A stretch of DNA of 64,000 nt, taken from NCBI RefSeq assembly GCF_000152785.1, contig NZ_CH672414.1, forward strand, positions 2,731,350 to 2,795,349, read 5' to 3'. Positions within the stretch are counted from its first letter, which is position 1; each line of letters starts with the position of its first letter. Source of the DNA: Yoonia vestfoldensis SKA53 (GTDB taxonomy: Bacteria > Pseudomonadota > Alphaproteobacteria > Rhodobacterales > Rhodobacteraceae). The translations under genes and the position numbers were made by a program. The notes under the pieces were generated by a model. That model was not told the DNA's origin, ran no database searches, and saw only the letters and a list, made by a program, of their open reading frames with translations. Below are positions 48,126 through 56,286 of the stretch, one piece after another.

Positions 48126-48144
48126 TTTGCAACGTATTTGCAAA
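48126..48144. promoter_or_regulatory. Perfect 7-5-7 palindrome upstream of dgcN (putative operator)
   Basis: TTTGCAA (48126-48132), five bases, TTGCAAA (48138-48144) is an exact dyad. The preceding bases also give a direct repeat ATTTGCAA spaced by three. It lies about 60 bases before the dgcN ATG in a 174-base AT-rich gap (48033-48206) that has no other gene. A dimeric repressor or activator of the D-amino-acid operon would fit; the regulator is not encoded nearby. Confidence 0.6.
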
Positions 48145-48206
48145 GATCATTCCGTGTTTTCCGCGATATGCTGCACAAGACGTTAACCGATTGACCGGAG
48201 CTTGCG

Positions 48207-49208
48207 ATGATCCAGACCCCTTACCTTTTGTTTCTTGGCGATGCGCCTGACCAGCTGGCCGCAAAGGTAGCGCAGGGGATCAAGGATTGGCGGCCAGATA
48301 ATGCTGTCGGCCAGTACCGGATGCCGGGGTGCGGCGCGGATGTCGGCATCGCTGACATGACGCTGCAAGAGGCCAGGGCCGCCGGTGCAAAGACGCTGGT
48401 TATCGGTGTCGCCAATCGTGGTGGCGTGATCTCTGTCGCGTGGAAAGAGGTGCTGTTGCAGGCGCTGGCGCTGGGGTTCGATCTGGCGTCCGGCCTGCAC
48501 AACCTGCTGCGTGACGAGGCCGATCTGGTAGCCGCCGCCAAGACGCATGGTCGGTCGTTGTTCGACGTGCGTGTGCCATCGGTCGCCTATCCGATTGCCA
48601 ATGGCGTCAAACGCACCGGCAAGCGCTGTCTGGCCGTTGGCACGGATTGTTCGGTGGGCAAGATGTATACCGGCCTTGCCATGGATATCGAGATGCGCAA
48701 GCGCGGCATGAAATCGACCTTCCGCCCCACCGGCCAGACCGGCATTCTGATCACCGGTGGCGGCGTGCCGCTGGATGCAGTGGTTGCGGATTTCATGGCG
48801 GGTGCGGTCGAATACCTGACCCCCGACAACGACCCCGACCATTGGGATCATATCGAAGGGCAGGGCAGCCTGTTCCATGTGTCCTATTCCGGCGTGACCA
48901 TGGCGTTGATCCATGGCGGCCAGCCCGACGCGCTGGTGCTGGCGCATGAACCGACGCGCAAGCATATGCGCGGATTGCCCGACTATGCCCTGCCGCGCCT
49001 TGAGGCGTTGCGCGACATGGTCCTGCCGATTGCCCGTATCGCCAACCCCGCCTGTCAGATCGTGGGTGTCTCGGTCAACACACAGCATATGTCCCAGGAT
49101 GCGGCTTTGGCCTATCTGGCGGAGGTCGAAGGCCGGATGGATCTGCCGACAGTCGATACGTTCCGGCAGGGGGCGGCGCGGCTGGTTGATGCGCTGGAGG
49201 GGATCTGA
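48207..49208 (+). CDS. dgcN: N-acetyltransferase DgcN (DUF1611 family)
   Basis: A 333-residue protein of the DUF1611 family. It has a P-loop-like GTDCSVGKMYTGLAM (145-159), a conserved FRPTGQTGILITGGGVPLDAVVADF and EGQGSLFHVSYSGVTMALIHG. In the recently described marine D-glutamate pathway this family (DgcN) N-acetylates D-glutamate. The adjacent enolase-superfamily gene dgcA supports the assignment. CGGAG precedes the ATG. An AT-rich promoter region with a palindrome lies upstream. Confidence 0.88.
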   Translation: MIQTPYLLFLGDAPDQLAAKVAQGIKDWRPDNAVGQYRMPGCGADVGIADMTLQEARAAGAKTLVIGVANRGGVISVAWKEVLLQALALGFDLASGLHNLLRDEADLVAAAKTHGRSLFDVRVPSVAYPIANGVKRTGKRCLAVGTDCSVGKMYTGLAMDIEMRKRGMKSTFRPTGQTGILITGGGVPLDAVVADFMAGAVEYLTPDNDPDHWDHIEGQGSLFHVSYSGVTMALIHGGQPDALVLAHEPTRKHMRGLPDYALPRLEALRDMVLPIARIANPACQIVGVSVNTQHMSQDAALAYLAEVEGRMDLPTVDTFRQGAARLVDALEGI

Positions 49209-49228
49209 TGCCGGATTTCTGGCGAAAT

Positions 49229-49267
49229 CCGACGCCTCCGGCGGGGATATTTGGGCTCGGAAGATGA
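49229..49267 (+). repeat. Dispersed intergenic repeat, copy B, overlapping the dgcA start
   Basis: The core CCTCCGGCGGGGATATTT (49235-49252) and the CTCGGAAGATG (49256-49266) are the same as at 6311-6342. The GGAAG within the repeat is the only ribosome-binding-like sequence before dgcA, and the repeat's terminal ATG (49264) is one of the two candidate start codons. Confidence 0.75.
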
Positions 49268-50226
49268 TGACGGTCGATATAAAACGCGATGTGTTTCGTT
49301 TGGCGCAAGTCTTTACCATCAGTCGCGGGTCGCGGACCGCGGCGGAGGTTTTGACCGTGACCATGGCGCGGCAGGGGGTGGCGGGGCGCGGTGAATGTGT
49401 GCCTTATGCCCGTTACGGCGAGACATTGGACAATGTGACGGCACAGATTGCCGGATTTACAGGGGGCTGGGCGGATTTGCCGGAGGCCTTGCCCGCAGGG
49501 GCCGCACGCAATGCGCTGGATTGCGCGTTCTGGGATCACGCGGCCAAGCAGGCGGGCAAACGTGTCTGGGACCTGCTGGGTCTGCCTGCGCCGCGCCCTG
49601 CGATCACCGCCTACACCCTGTCGCTCGATACACCCGAGGCGATGCAGGCGCAGGCGGCGCAAAACGCGCATCGCCCGCTGTTGAAGATCAAGCTCGGCAC
49701 GCCCGATGACATGGCCCGGCTGGAGGCGGTGCGCCGTGGCGCGCCCGCTGCCCGCATCATCGTCGATGCCAATGAAGGCTGGACGGCGGAGGTTTACGCC
49801 GATCTGGCGCCCCATCTGATCCGGCTTGGCGTGCAGATGGTCGAACAACCGCTGCCTGCGGGGGCCGATGACATGCTGGCCGAAATCGCGCGGCCCTTGC
49901 CGGTTTGCGCCGATGAAAGCTGCCATGATCGTGCCAGCCTGCCCGCCCTGCGCGGCAAGTACGACATGGTGAACATCAAGCTCGACAAGACCGGCGGGCT
50001 GACCGAGGCGCTGGCGCTGAAGGCGCAGGCGCAGGCCGAAGGATATGCGATCATGGTCGGCTGCATGGTCGGATCATCGCTGGCGATGGCCCCTGCGACG
50101 ATTCTGGCGCAGGGCGTTGCATTCACGGACCTTGACGGGCCGCTGTTATTGGCCGAAGACCGTGCTGCACCTTTGCACTTTGACGACAACGGCGTGCATC
50201 CGCCCGCCGCCGACCTTTGGGGATGA
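49264..50226 (+). CDS. dgcA: Enolase-superfamily epimerase/racemase DgcA (N-acetyl-D-glutamate racemase or dipeptide epimerase)
   Basis: A 320-residue enolase-superfamily enzyme. Catalytic residues are KIK (141-143), metal ligands Asp168 (VDANEGW), Glu194 (VEQPL) and Asp217 (CADES), and a second Lys side in NIKLDKTGG (239-242). This arrangement is that of muconate-lactonising/dipeptide-epimerase enzymes. Next to dgcN it is expected to convert N-acetyl-D-glutamate to the L form. ATG 49264 or 49267 starts it, both within the dispersed repeat. Its stop is adjacent to the aminotransferase start (ATGA available). Confidence 0.88.
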   Translation: MMTVDIKRDVFRLAQVFTISRGSRTAAEVLTVTMARQGVAGRGECVPYARYGETLDNVTAQIAGFTGGWADLPEALPAGAARNALDCAFWDHAAKQAGKRVWDLLGLPAPRPAITAYTLSLDTPEAMQAQAAQNAHRPLLKIKLGTPDDMARLEAVRRGAPAARIIVDANEGWTAEVYADLAPHLIRLGVQMVEQPLPAGADDMLAEIARPLPVCADESCHDRASLPALRGKYDMVNIKLDKTGGLTEALALKAQAQAEGYAIMVGCMVGSSLAMAPATILAQGVAFTDLDGPLLLAEDRAAPLHFDDNGVHPPAADLWG

Positions 50227-50228
50227 AT

Positions 50229-51089
50229 ATGCGCACAGTCTATGTCAACGGCACCTATCTGCCCGAAAACGAAGCCACGATTTCGATCTTTGACCGCGGC
50301 TTTTTGATGGCCGATGGCGTGTATGAGGTCACATCGGTGCTGGACGGCAAGCTGATCGATTTTGCGGGCCACGCCAAACGGCTGGAACGGTCCTTGAACG
50401 AACTCGACATGCCGCACCCCGATTGCCTGCCTGATCTGCTGGACATCCACCGCGAATTGGTGCGCCTGAACGGGATCGAGGAAGGTATGATCTATCTGCA
50501 AATCACCCGCGGTGCGCCCGGTGACCGTGATTTCGCTTTTCCTGATCCGGCAACCTGTACGCCGACGGTTGTGCTGTTCACCCAGAACAAGCCGGGCCTT
50601 GCCAACAGTCCTGTCGCCAAGACCGGGATCAAGGTCATTTCCGTCGCCGACCAGCGCTGGGCGCGCCGCGACATCAAGACGGTGCAATTGCTGTATCCCT
50701 CGATGGGCAAGATGATGGCCAAGGCCGCAGGCGTTGATGACGCATGGATGGTCGAGGACGGGATGGTGACCGAAGGCACATCCAACAACGCCTATATCGT
50801 CAAGGGCAACACGATCATCACCCGCCATCTGGGCAATGAGATCCTGCATGGAATCACCCGCGCCGCCGTACTGCGCTTTGCCCACGAGGCGCAGATGCAG
50901 GTCGAGGAACGCAGCTTTTCCATCGCCGAAGCGCAGGCCGCGGACGAGGCTTTCATCACATCGGCCAGCATGTTTGTCATGCCGGTGGTGGAAATCGACG
51001 GGGCTGCTGTTGGGACTGGTACGCCCGGACCTGTCGCCGCGCGCTTGCGCGAGATTTATCTGGATGAAAGCCGGAAAGTCGCGGTTTAA
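50229..51089 (+). CDS. dat: D-amino acid aminotransferase (class IV PLP)
   Basis: A 286-residue fold-type IV PLP enzyme. It starts MRTVYVNGTYLPENEATISIFDRGF, typical of D-amino acid transaminases; PLP-Lys150 is in RRDIKTVQLL and Glu182 in VTEGTSNN, the DAAT pattern. It moves amino groups between D-amino acids and keto acids, giving D-Glu or D-Ala. ATG 50229 has GGGG at a good spacing; ATG 50223 overlapping the dgcA stop is an alternative. With dgcN and dgcA it makes a D-amino-acid catabolic operon. It converges with the next gene over four bases. Confidence 0.92.
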   Translation: MRTVYVNGTYLPENEATISIFDRGFLMADGVYEVTSVLDGKLIDFAGHAKRLERSLNELDMPHPDCLPDLLDIHRELVRLNGIEEGMIYLQITRGAPGDRDFAFPDPATCTPTVVLFTQNKPGLANSPVAKTGIKVISVADQRWARRDIKTVQLLYPSMGKMMAKAAGVDDAWMVEDGMVTEGTSNNAYIVKGNTIITRHLGNEILHGITRAAVLRFAHEAQMQVEERSFSIAEAQAADEAFITSASMFVMPVVEIDGAAVGTGTPGPVAARLREIYLDESRKVAV

Positions 51090-51418
51090 TCCGCCTTGTC
51101 GTAGAACGGCGTCATCTGGGCCACGATGACGCTGTTTTCATCCAGCGCGCGCTGCATCAATGCGCGTTCCTCATCGGGAATGTCATGCCCTTCGGCCAGC
51201 CGTTCATCCAGCGTGCCATAGCCTGATACGTCCAGTGGTGCGAGATCGGCCTGTTTCAGGATAGCAACCGTTTCGCGTACGGCCTCTGCCTCGTCCACGC
51301 CGGAGGCATAGCACATCAGCGCGGCACCCGTGGCCCCGTCGGGCAACCCGTCACCGGCGTTGCGGCCCACCTCGACCAGCAGGGTAAACACCTTTTGGCG
51401 GCTTTCTTTTGCGGTCAT
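51086..51418 (-). CDS. Conserved small protein of unknown function
   Basis: A 110-residue soluble protein starting MTAKESRQKVFTLLVEVGRNAG and ending VIVAQMTPFYDKAD, rich in acidic residues and helix-like. I do not recognise the family. ATG 51418 overlaps the stop of the small membrane protein upstream (ATGA), and its own stop overlaps the dat stop by four bases. A longer in-frame reading to 51574 is unnecessary. It is cotranscribed with the membrane protein and dapD. Confidence 0.75.
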   Translation of the reverse strand: MTAKESRQKVFTLLVEVGRNAGDGLPDGATGAALMCYASGVDEAEAVRETVAILKQADLAPLDVSGYGTLDERLAEGHDIPDEERALMQRALDENSVIVAQMTPFYDKAD

Positions 51419-51696
51419 TTGCTGTCTTCCTCGATCCAGCGGGATTTCACGGCCCAGAGCGTCGATATCACGACGACGATGTGAAAGGGCAGGTAGATGG
51501 TGATCAACAGGACGAATATCGTCCCGATCAGCGGCAAACCCGCAATATAGACTGCGGTCAGGATCGGCTGCCACAGCAGTGCCAGCAGCAGCACGATCAT
51601 CGCGATATCGGCGGCGACCGGACCCCAGGCCATGATGAACGTCGGCTGTTGGCCCGCCGCCATCCGCCTGCGCGCAAGGGTCCGGCTGAGGATCAT
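51415..51696 (-). CDS. Small two-helix membrane protein
   Basis: A 93-residue protein with a short basic cytoplasmic start (MILSRTLARRRMAAGQQ) and two hydrophobic segments (about 27-50 and 55-82; IAMIVLLLALLWQPIL and IFVLLITIYLPFHIVVV). No recognised domain. The ATG at 51696 lies one base after the dapD stop (TGA-C-ATG), and Met12 (51663) is an alternative. It links dapD to the following soluble protein. Confidence 0.72.
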   Translation of the reverse strand: MILSRTLARRRMAAGQQPTFIMAWGPVAADIAMIVLLLALLWQPILTAVYIAGLPLIGTIFVLLITIYLPFHIVVVISTLWAVKSRWIEEDSK

Positions 51697-51697
51697 G

Positions 51698-52525
51698 TCA
51701 ATCGCGCAGCAATTCGTTGATGCCGGTCTTGGACCGTGTCTTTTCATCGACGCGTTTGACGATCACGGCGCAGTAAAGGTTGATCCCGTTGGTAGATGGC
51801 ATCGAGCCTGCAACGACGACCGAATAGGGCGGCACTTCGCCATACATGACCTCGCCAGTGGCGCGGTCCACGATTTTCGTCGATTGGCCGATAAACACGC
51901 CCATGCCCAGCACCGACCCTTCGCGGATGATGCAGCCTTCGACCACTTCGGACCGTGCGCCGATGAAACAATTATCCTCGATGATCGTTGGCCCGGCCTG
52001 CATCGGTTCCAGCACCCCGCCGATGCCGACGCCGCCCGACAGATGGACGTTCTTGCCGATCTGCGCGCAGGACCCGACGGTTGCCCAGCCATCGACCATG
52101 CTGCCTTCATCGACATAGGCACCAAGGTTTACAAAGGATGGCATCAGCACGACGCCCTTGCCGATGAACGCGGACCGGCGCACAATCGACCCCGGCACAG
52201 CGCGGAAACCGGCGGCGCGCCAGTCGGCCTCGGTCCAGCCGTCGAATTTCGATGGCACCTTGTCCCACCATGTGCTGCCGCCATTGCCGCCGGAGATCGG
52301 TTCCATATCGTTCAGGCGGAACGACAGCAGAACGGCTTTCTTGGCCCATTGGTTGACATGCCAGGACCCGTCGCCTTGCTTTTCCGCCACGCGCAACGTG
52401 CCGCTGTCCAGCGCGTTCAGCGTGGTTTCGATCGCGTCGCGGACCTCGCCTTTGGTGGCGGGCGTGATGGTGTCGCGCGCATCCCATGCGGCTTCGATGG
52501 CGGTTTCCAGGGCGGCGTTTGACAT
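51698..52525 (-). CDS. dapD: Tetrahydrodipicolinate N-succinyltransferase
   Basis: A 275-residue left-handed beta-helix acyltransferase that succinylates tetrahydrodipicolinate in lysine and diaminopimelate synthesis. The C-terminal two-thirds show hexapeptide repeats ([41 protein letters not shown]), and the extended N-terminal domain contains a conserved [14 protein letters not shown] 52525 has GGAG well placed. The long reading to 52594 is not needed. Confidence 0.96.
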   Translation of the reverse strand: MSNAALETAIEAAWDARDTITPATKGEVRDAIETTLNALDSGTLRVAEKQGDGSWHVNQWAKKAVLLSFRLNDMEPISGGNGGSTWWDKVPSKFDGWTEADWRAAGFRAVPGSIVRRSAFIGKGVVLMPSFVNLGAYVDEGSMVDGWATVGSCAQIGKNVHLSGGVGIGGVLEPMQAGPTIIEDNCFIGARSEVVEGCIIREGSVLGMGVFIGQSTKIVDRATGEVMYGEVPPYSVVVAGSMPSTNGINLYCAVIVKRVDEKTRSKTGINELLRD

Positions 52526-52608
52526 GGGTTTCTCCGGTTTTGCTGTGGCTCGCGGTTGCAAGGGGCTATAGACCGGAACAGCCCAAGGGCGCAATCAAGG
52601 AAGATGCC

Positions 52609-53454
52609 ATGAAAGACGACCGTCGCCATCCGTTTCGTGACAGCCAGCAGGACCGCGAGGCCGCAACGCATATCCCCGACACGCCGCAGACGCGCGCGCC
52701 GTCCTATGCGCTGGCCTTTGCCGATCAGGATTTTCTGCTGCGCGAGGAATTGCGCCCCGTGCGGTTGCAGTTGGAACTGCTCAAACCCGAACTGATGATG
52801 AACGAGGCGGGAGTAAATTCGACCGTGGTCCTGTTCGGCGGCGCGCGCATTCCCGAACCGGCGCAAAAGCACAAAGCCAAGACCGCAACGCTGGCGGGTC
52901 TGTCGGCCTATTACGACGAAGCGCGCACATTCGCGCGGCTGGTCACCGAACGGTCCTTGCAGACGGGCGGCACCGAAAATGTCATCGTCACTGGCGGCGG
53001 GCCGGGCGTGATGGAGGCCGGCAATCGCGGTGCGCAGGATGCGGGCGGGCGGTCTATCGGGCTCAACATCGTGCTGCCGCATGAACAGGCGCCGAATATC
53101 TATGTCACGCCGGAATTGTGTTTCAACTTTCACTATTTCGCCATCCGCAAGATGCATTTCCTGATGCGGGCTGCGGCGATCTGCGTGTTTCCGGGCGGGT
53201 TCGGCACGCTCGACGAAACCTTCGAGGCGTTGACCCTGATCCAGACCGGCCGCATGGGGCGGGTGCCATTCTTGCTGTTTGGCCGCGCGTTTTGGGAAAA
53301 GATCATCAACTGGGATGCTTTGGCCGAGGCTGGCACGATTTCCGCCGATGACCTTGATCTGTTCCGTTTTGTCGAAACCGCACAGGAGGCGCTGGAGGCA
53401 ATGGATACATGGCAAGGCACTGGCACCAAGCGCAGCGCGATCCCCGGACGCTGA
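52609..53454 (+). CDS. LOG family protein (nucleoside 5'-monophosphate phosphoribohydrolase type)
   Basis: A 281-residue Rossmann-fold LOG protein. The hallmark PGGFGTLDETFE is present, preceded by GGGPGVMEAGNRGA, the two-part LOG signature, plus FHYFAIRKMHF. Members release adenine-type bases from cytokinin or other nucleoside monophosphates, or act in nucleotide salvage. The ATG at 52609 has AGGAAG upstream, and a longer in-frame reading from 52486 is antisense to dapD. Divergent from dapD; gluconokinase follows after one base. Confidence 0.9.
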   Translation: MKDDRRHPFRDSQQDREAATHIPDTPQTRAPSYALAFADQDFLLREELRPVRLQLELLKPELMMNEAGVNSTVVLFGGARIPEPAQKHKAKTATLAGLSAYYDEARTFARLVTERSLQTGGTENVIVTGGGPGVMEAGNRGAQDAGGRSIGLNIVLPHEQAPNIYVTPELCFNFHYFAIRKMHFLMRAAAICVFPGGFGTLDETFEALTLIQTGRMGRVPFLLFGRAFWEKIINWDALAEAGTISADDLDLFRFVETAQEALEAMDTWQGTGTKRSAIPGR

Positions 53455-53455
53455 C

Positions 53456-53941
53456 ATGCATCCCGCGATGATGGTCATGGGCGTGTCGGGCTGTGGCAAA
53501 TCCACGGTCGGCGCCGGTCTGGCCACAGCCATCGGCGGCACCTTTCTTGATGGCGACGATTACCATCCGCCGCAGAACGTGGCGCATATGGCGGCAGGCC
53601 AGCCTTTGACCGATGCGATGCGCTGGCCGTGGCTGGATGCGCTGGCGCAGGCGGCGCAGGCGGCGCGCCAGAACGGGCCGGTGGTCTTTGCCTGTTCGGC
53701 GCTGCGCAAATCCTATCGTGACCATCTGCGCGCCGCTGTTCCCGACCTGCGCATCGCCTATCTGGATGCGCCGCGTGACGTGGTGCTGGCGCGTCTGGCG
53801 CAGCGGCAAGGGCATTTCATGCCCGCCAGCCTGCTTGACAGCCAATATGCAACGCTGGAGATCCCGCAGAACCCGACAATTGCCGTGCGGATCGACCAGC
53901 AGGTCGCCGCGATCATCGCAGCGATCCAGCGATGCGTCTGA
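53456..53941 (+). CDS. gntK: Gluconokinase
   Basis: A 161-residue P-loop kinase that phosphorylates gluconate to 6-phosphogluconate, feeding the Entner-Doudoroff or pentose-phosphate pathways. GVSGCGKST (9-17) is the P-loop; FLDGDDYHPPQNVAHMAAGQPLTD, seen in parts, is the gluconate-binding signature. ATG 53456 begins one base after the LOG stop with a weak GGA upstream. The long in-frame start at 53279 is rejected because it lies inside the LOG gene. Confidence 0.95.
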   Translation: MHPAMMVMGVSGCGKSTVGAGLATAIGGTFLDGDDYHPPQNVAHMAAGQPLTDAMRWPWLDALAQAAQAARQNGPVVFACSALRKSYRDHLRAAVPDLRIAYLDAPRDVVLARLAQRQGHFMPASLLDSQYATLEIPQNPTIAVRIDQQVAAIIAAIQRCV

Positions 53942-54022
53942 AACGCCAGCTTGGCCTCAAACGCGCCTACGGCGTCGATTCGCTGCCGCCGTCCGCATGT
54001 TGATCTGACCAGATGATGGCCT

Positions 54023-54047
54023 GTTGCCGCCAGTTTCAGGCGGCAAC
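54023..54047. repeat. Perfect nine-base stem-loop at the end of the 56-residue ORF
   Basis: GTTGCCGCC (54023-54031) pairs with GGCGGCAAC (54039-54047) over a seven-base loop. The stop codon of the small minus-strand ORF is in the loop. There is no T-run on either side. Confidence 0.65.
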
Positions 54048-54206
54048 AGGTTTATGCCCGCGGTCGCGCGCCATTCTGGCACGGCGATGAAAATCGTTGC
54101 GCGGGGCCGCGCAGATGATCTTTTGAATCTCTGCATCGTTGCGACCACCCAGATGTTCCAGGGTATCGATGATTTCGAATGGCAAACCTGGGGTGACGTA
54201 CTTCAT
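54036..54206 (-). CDS. Small ORF of 56 residues, unrecognised
   Basis: The minus strand reads ATG at 54206 to TGA at 54036, giving a plausible charged, helical protein (MKYVTPGLPFEIIDTLEHLG...HRRARMARDRGHKPVAA) with one Cys. Codon choice looks like the neighbours' (ATC, CTG, GGC, CGC). It lies 51 bases after rlmN on the same strand, across a TTTCACCA/TGGTGAAA hairpin at 54214-54234, so it may be read through from rlmN or have its own promoter. The Shine-Dalgarno-like sequence is weak. No family recognised. Confidence 0.45.
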   Translation of the reverse strand: MKYVTPGLPFEIIDTLEHLGGRNDAEIQKIICAAPRNDFHRRARMARDRGHKPVAA

Positions 54207-54257
54207 GCAACGCTTTCACCATGAATTGGTGAAAAAACCGTTAGCTATGACAGAAAA

Positions 54258-55436
54258 TCACAGCCCCGCCTCTTGCGCGATCTGGGCTTTGGATTTGCGC
54301 GCGCGTTCGGTTGCGGATTTCAGCTGTCCGCAGGCGGCCATGATATCCTCGCCGCGCGGGGTGCGGATCGGCGAGGCATAGCCCGCCTTGTAAATGATAT
54401 CGGCAAAGGCGCGGATGCGGTTGTTGGACGAGCGTTTATAGGGCGCGCCGGGCCATTCGTTGAACGGGATCAGGTTGATCTTGGCGGGGATCCCGTCAAT
54501 CAGCTTGATCAGGCGGTGGGCATCTGCGTCGCTGTCGTTGACGCCGTCCAGCATCACGTATTCAAAGGTAATCCGTTCCGAATTGCTGACCTTGGGATAG
54601 GTCCGCAGGGCGTCCAGCAGATCGGCCAAAGGCCAGCGTTTGTTGATCGGAACCAGCTTGTCGCGGACCTCATCGGTGGTCGCATGGAACGAAATTGCCA
54701 ATTGGCAGCCGATTTCTTGTGCCGTGCGCGCGATTTCCGGCACCACGCCGGACGTCGACAGGGTGATCCGGCGGCGCGATAATTGAATGCCATCAGGGTC
54801 CATCGCAATTTTCATCGCGTCGCGGACGTTTTCGAAATTATACAACGGCTCGCCCATGCCCATCAGCACGATATTTGACAACAACCGTACTTCATCCTTG
54901 GGCGTGCCCTGCACCGGCCATTCGCCCAGATCGTCACGGGCAACCAACACCTGACCGATAATTTCCGCGGCAGTCAGATTGCGCACCAGTTTCTGTGTGC
55001 CCGTATGACAGAACGAGCACGTCAGCGTGCAGCCCACTTGGCTGGAAATGCACAAGGTGCCACGGTCGGTTTCGGGGATATAAACCACCTCGACCTCATG
55101 CCCGCCCGCGATGCGCACCAGATATTTCCGCGTCCCATCACCGCTGACCTGCCGGGTAACGACCTCCGGCAGAGCCACAACGAAATTGTCGGCCAGCATG
55201 GCGCGGTAATCCTTTGCCAGATTGGTCATCTTGGCGAAATCGCGCACGCCCCAATGATAAACCCACTGCCAGATCTGGCCAACGCGCATTTTGGCCTGCT
55301 TTTCCGGCGTGCCAGCGGCGATCAATGCATCGCGCATCCCATCGCGGGTCATGCCGACAAGGTTTGGCAACCCTTCGGCGGCCTTGCGCGGAATGGTCAG
55401 CACGTCTTGCGTGATCGGGGCTTGGGCGTCCATCAT
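54258..55436 (-). CDS. rlmN: Dual-specificity 23S rRNA/tRNA adenine C2-methyltransferase
   Basis: A 392-residue radical-SAM enzyme that methylates C2 of A2503 in 23S rRNA and A37 of some tRNAs. The cluster motif is Cys136-x3-Cys140-x2-Cys143 (GCTLTCSFC). The methyl-carrier Cys near the C-terminus is in [25 protein letters not shown] and [15 protein letters not shown] are also characteristic. Length is normal. It is preceded by an inverted copy of the dispersed repeat. Confidence 0.96.
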   Translation of the reverse strand: MMDAQAPITQDVLTIPRKAAEGLPNLVGMTRDGMRDALIAAGTPEKQAKMRVGQIWQWVYHWGVRDFAKMTNLAKDYRAMLADNFVVALPEVVTRQVSGDGTRKYLVRIAGGHEVEVVYIPETDRGTLCISSQVGCTLTCSFCHTGTQKLVRNLTAAEIIGQVLVARDDLGEWPVQGTPKDEVRLLSNIVLMGMGEPLYNFENVRDAMKIAMDPDGIQLSRRRITLSTSGVVPEIARTAQEIGCQLAISFHATTDEVRDKLVPINKRWPLADLLDALRTYPKVSNSERITFEYVMLDGVNDSDADAHRLIKLIDGIPAKINLIPFNEWPGAPYKRSSNNRIRAFADIIYKAGYASPIRTPRGEDIMAACGQLKSATERARKSKAQIAQEAGL

Positions 55437-55499
55437 AGGTCTTTCTGGAGGGATATCCCCGCCATATAGGCGAAAGAGCCGGATTCCACAAGAAAACCG

Positions 55500-55551
55500 C
55501 CCCCATCTTCCGAGTATAAATATCCCCGCCGGAGGCAGAGAAGTTTTCTTA
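55500..55551 (-). repeat. Dispersed intergenic repeat, copy C (inverted)
   Basis: The complement of CCTCCGGCGGGGATATTT is at 55518-55535 and that of CTCGGAAGATG at 55504-55514. The flanking AACTTCTCTG and GGGGG sequences match copy A at 6300-6346. Unlike copies A and B it stands between two minus-strand genes (IalB-like and rlmN). Confidence 0.75.
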
Positions 55552-55559
55552 CAAATCCA

Positions 55560-56090
55560 TCAACCCGCGCAGCGGTTTGCAGCTTCGTCCACAGCGGCGG
55601 TGAAACCGATCAGGCTAAACTTGTCGCTGGTTTGCGTCCCGCGTGCCGACCGGCCAACGATTGTTGCATCGGCGCCCCGCTTCATCGCGGCAACCAGGCG
55701 CGCATCGTCTTCGGGCGTGGGGAGCCAGGCGAAATTGCCTTGGGTGAAGAACTCGTAGGTCGCATCCCCGATCCGCGCTGTCACGACTGAATCGGGTGCA
55801 AAAGGATAGCCGCCCGCGAACATGACCTGCCCCATGATCGTGTCACCGGGGCGGTAAAAGATAATCAGCTGGATATCACCACGGTTCACATCGACGGTGT
55901 TGCCGTCGCGGGTGTTGATCGTCTCGACGGGGGCCGATACGGCCCAGCATTCACGCGGGCTTGCCTCGACATAGACGGACCAGTCGGATGTTGCCGTCAC
56001 GCGGTTTTCGCTCTGCTCTTGGGCGCTGACCATCCCTGACAGGGTTATCGCTGCCAAAAGCCCCGCTGTTTTCATTGTCTTCAAGATCAT
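55560..56090 (-). CDS. Invasion-associated locus B (IalB) family protein
   Basis: A 176-residue exported protein. The signal peptide is MILKTMKTAGLLAAITLSGM...SA, with GGAGA at seven bases before ATG 56090; Met6 is an alternative. The mature part shows the family pattern DWSVYVEASPRECWAVS, then RGDIQLIIFYRPGD and GQVMFAGGYPF, and ends with the second Cys (ANRCAG), so one disulfide is likely. IalB-like proteins are periplasmic and widespread in alphaproteobacteria; no virulence role is implied here. It is divergent from the asparaginase gene. Confidence 0.88.
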   Translation of the reverse strand: MILKTMKTAGLLAAITLSGMVSAQEQSENRVTATSDWSVYVEASPRECWAVSAPVETINTRDGNTVDVNRGDIQLIIFYRPGDTIMGQVMFAGGYPFAPDSVVTARIGDATYEFFTQGNFAWLPTPEDDARLVAAMKRGADATIVGRSARGTQTSDKFSLIGFTAAVDEAANRCAG

Positions 56091-56286
56091 CCTGTTGTCT
56101 CCAAACCGTCGTTGCCTCGGCACGTCCGCACCAGCCTGGACGCGTCTTTCGGCATCCTTTGCACTGGCAGGCACGTCTGTAACCCGTTAACTTGCTTGCT
56201 ATCAAGAAAAAGCGCCTCGGGGAAACCCCCGAAAAATTCACTCGGCAGGTTACTGCAGTGACGGCAACAAACCAAGAAGGCATCAC

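Noticed and set aside
53957-54148. Alternative 63-codon minus-strand frame in the gap after gluconokinase
   Set aside because: Its translation is Arg-rich and low in native-like pattern, and the competing 56-codon frame in the same strand is more protein-like.
54214-54234. TTTCACCA/TGGTGAAA hairpin as an rlmN terminator
   Set aside because: The T-run is on the wrong side for minus-strand termination, so it is kept only as a flank of the small ORF.
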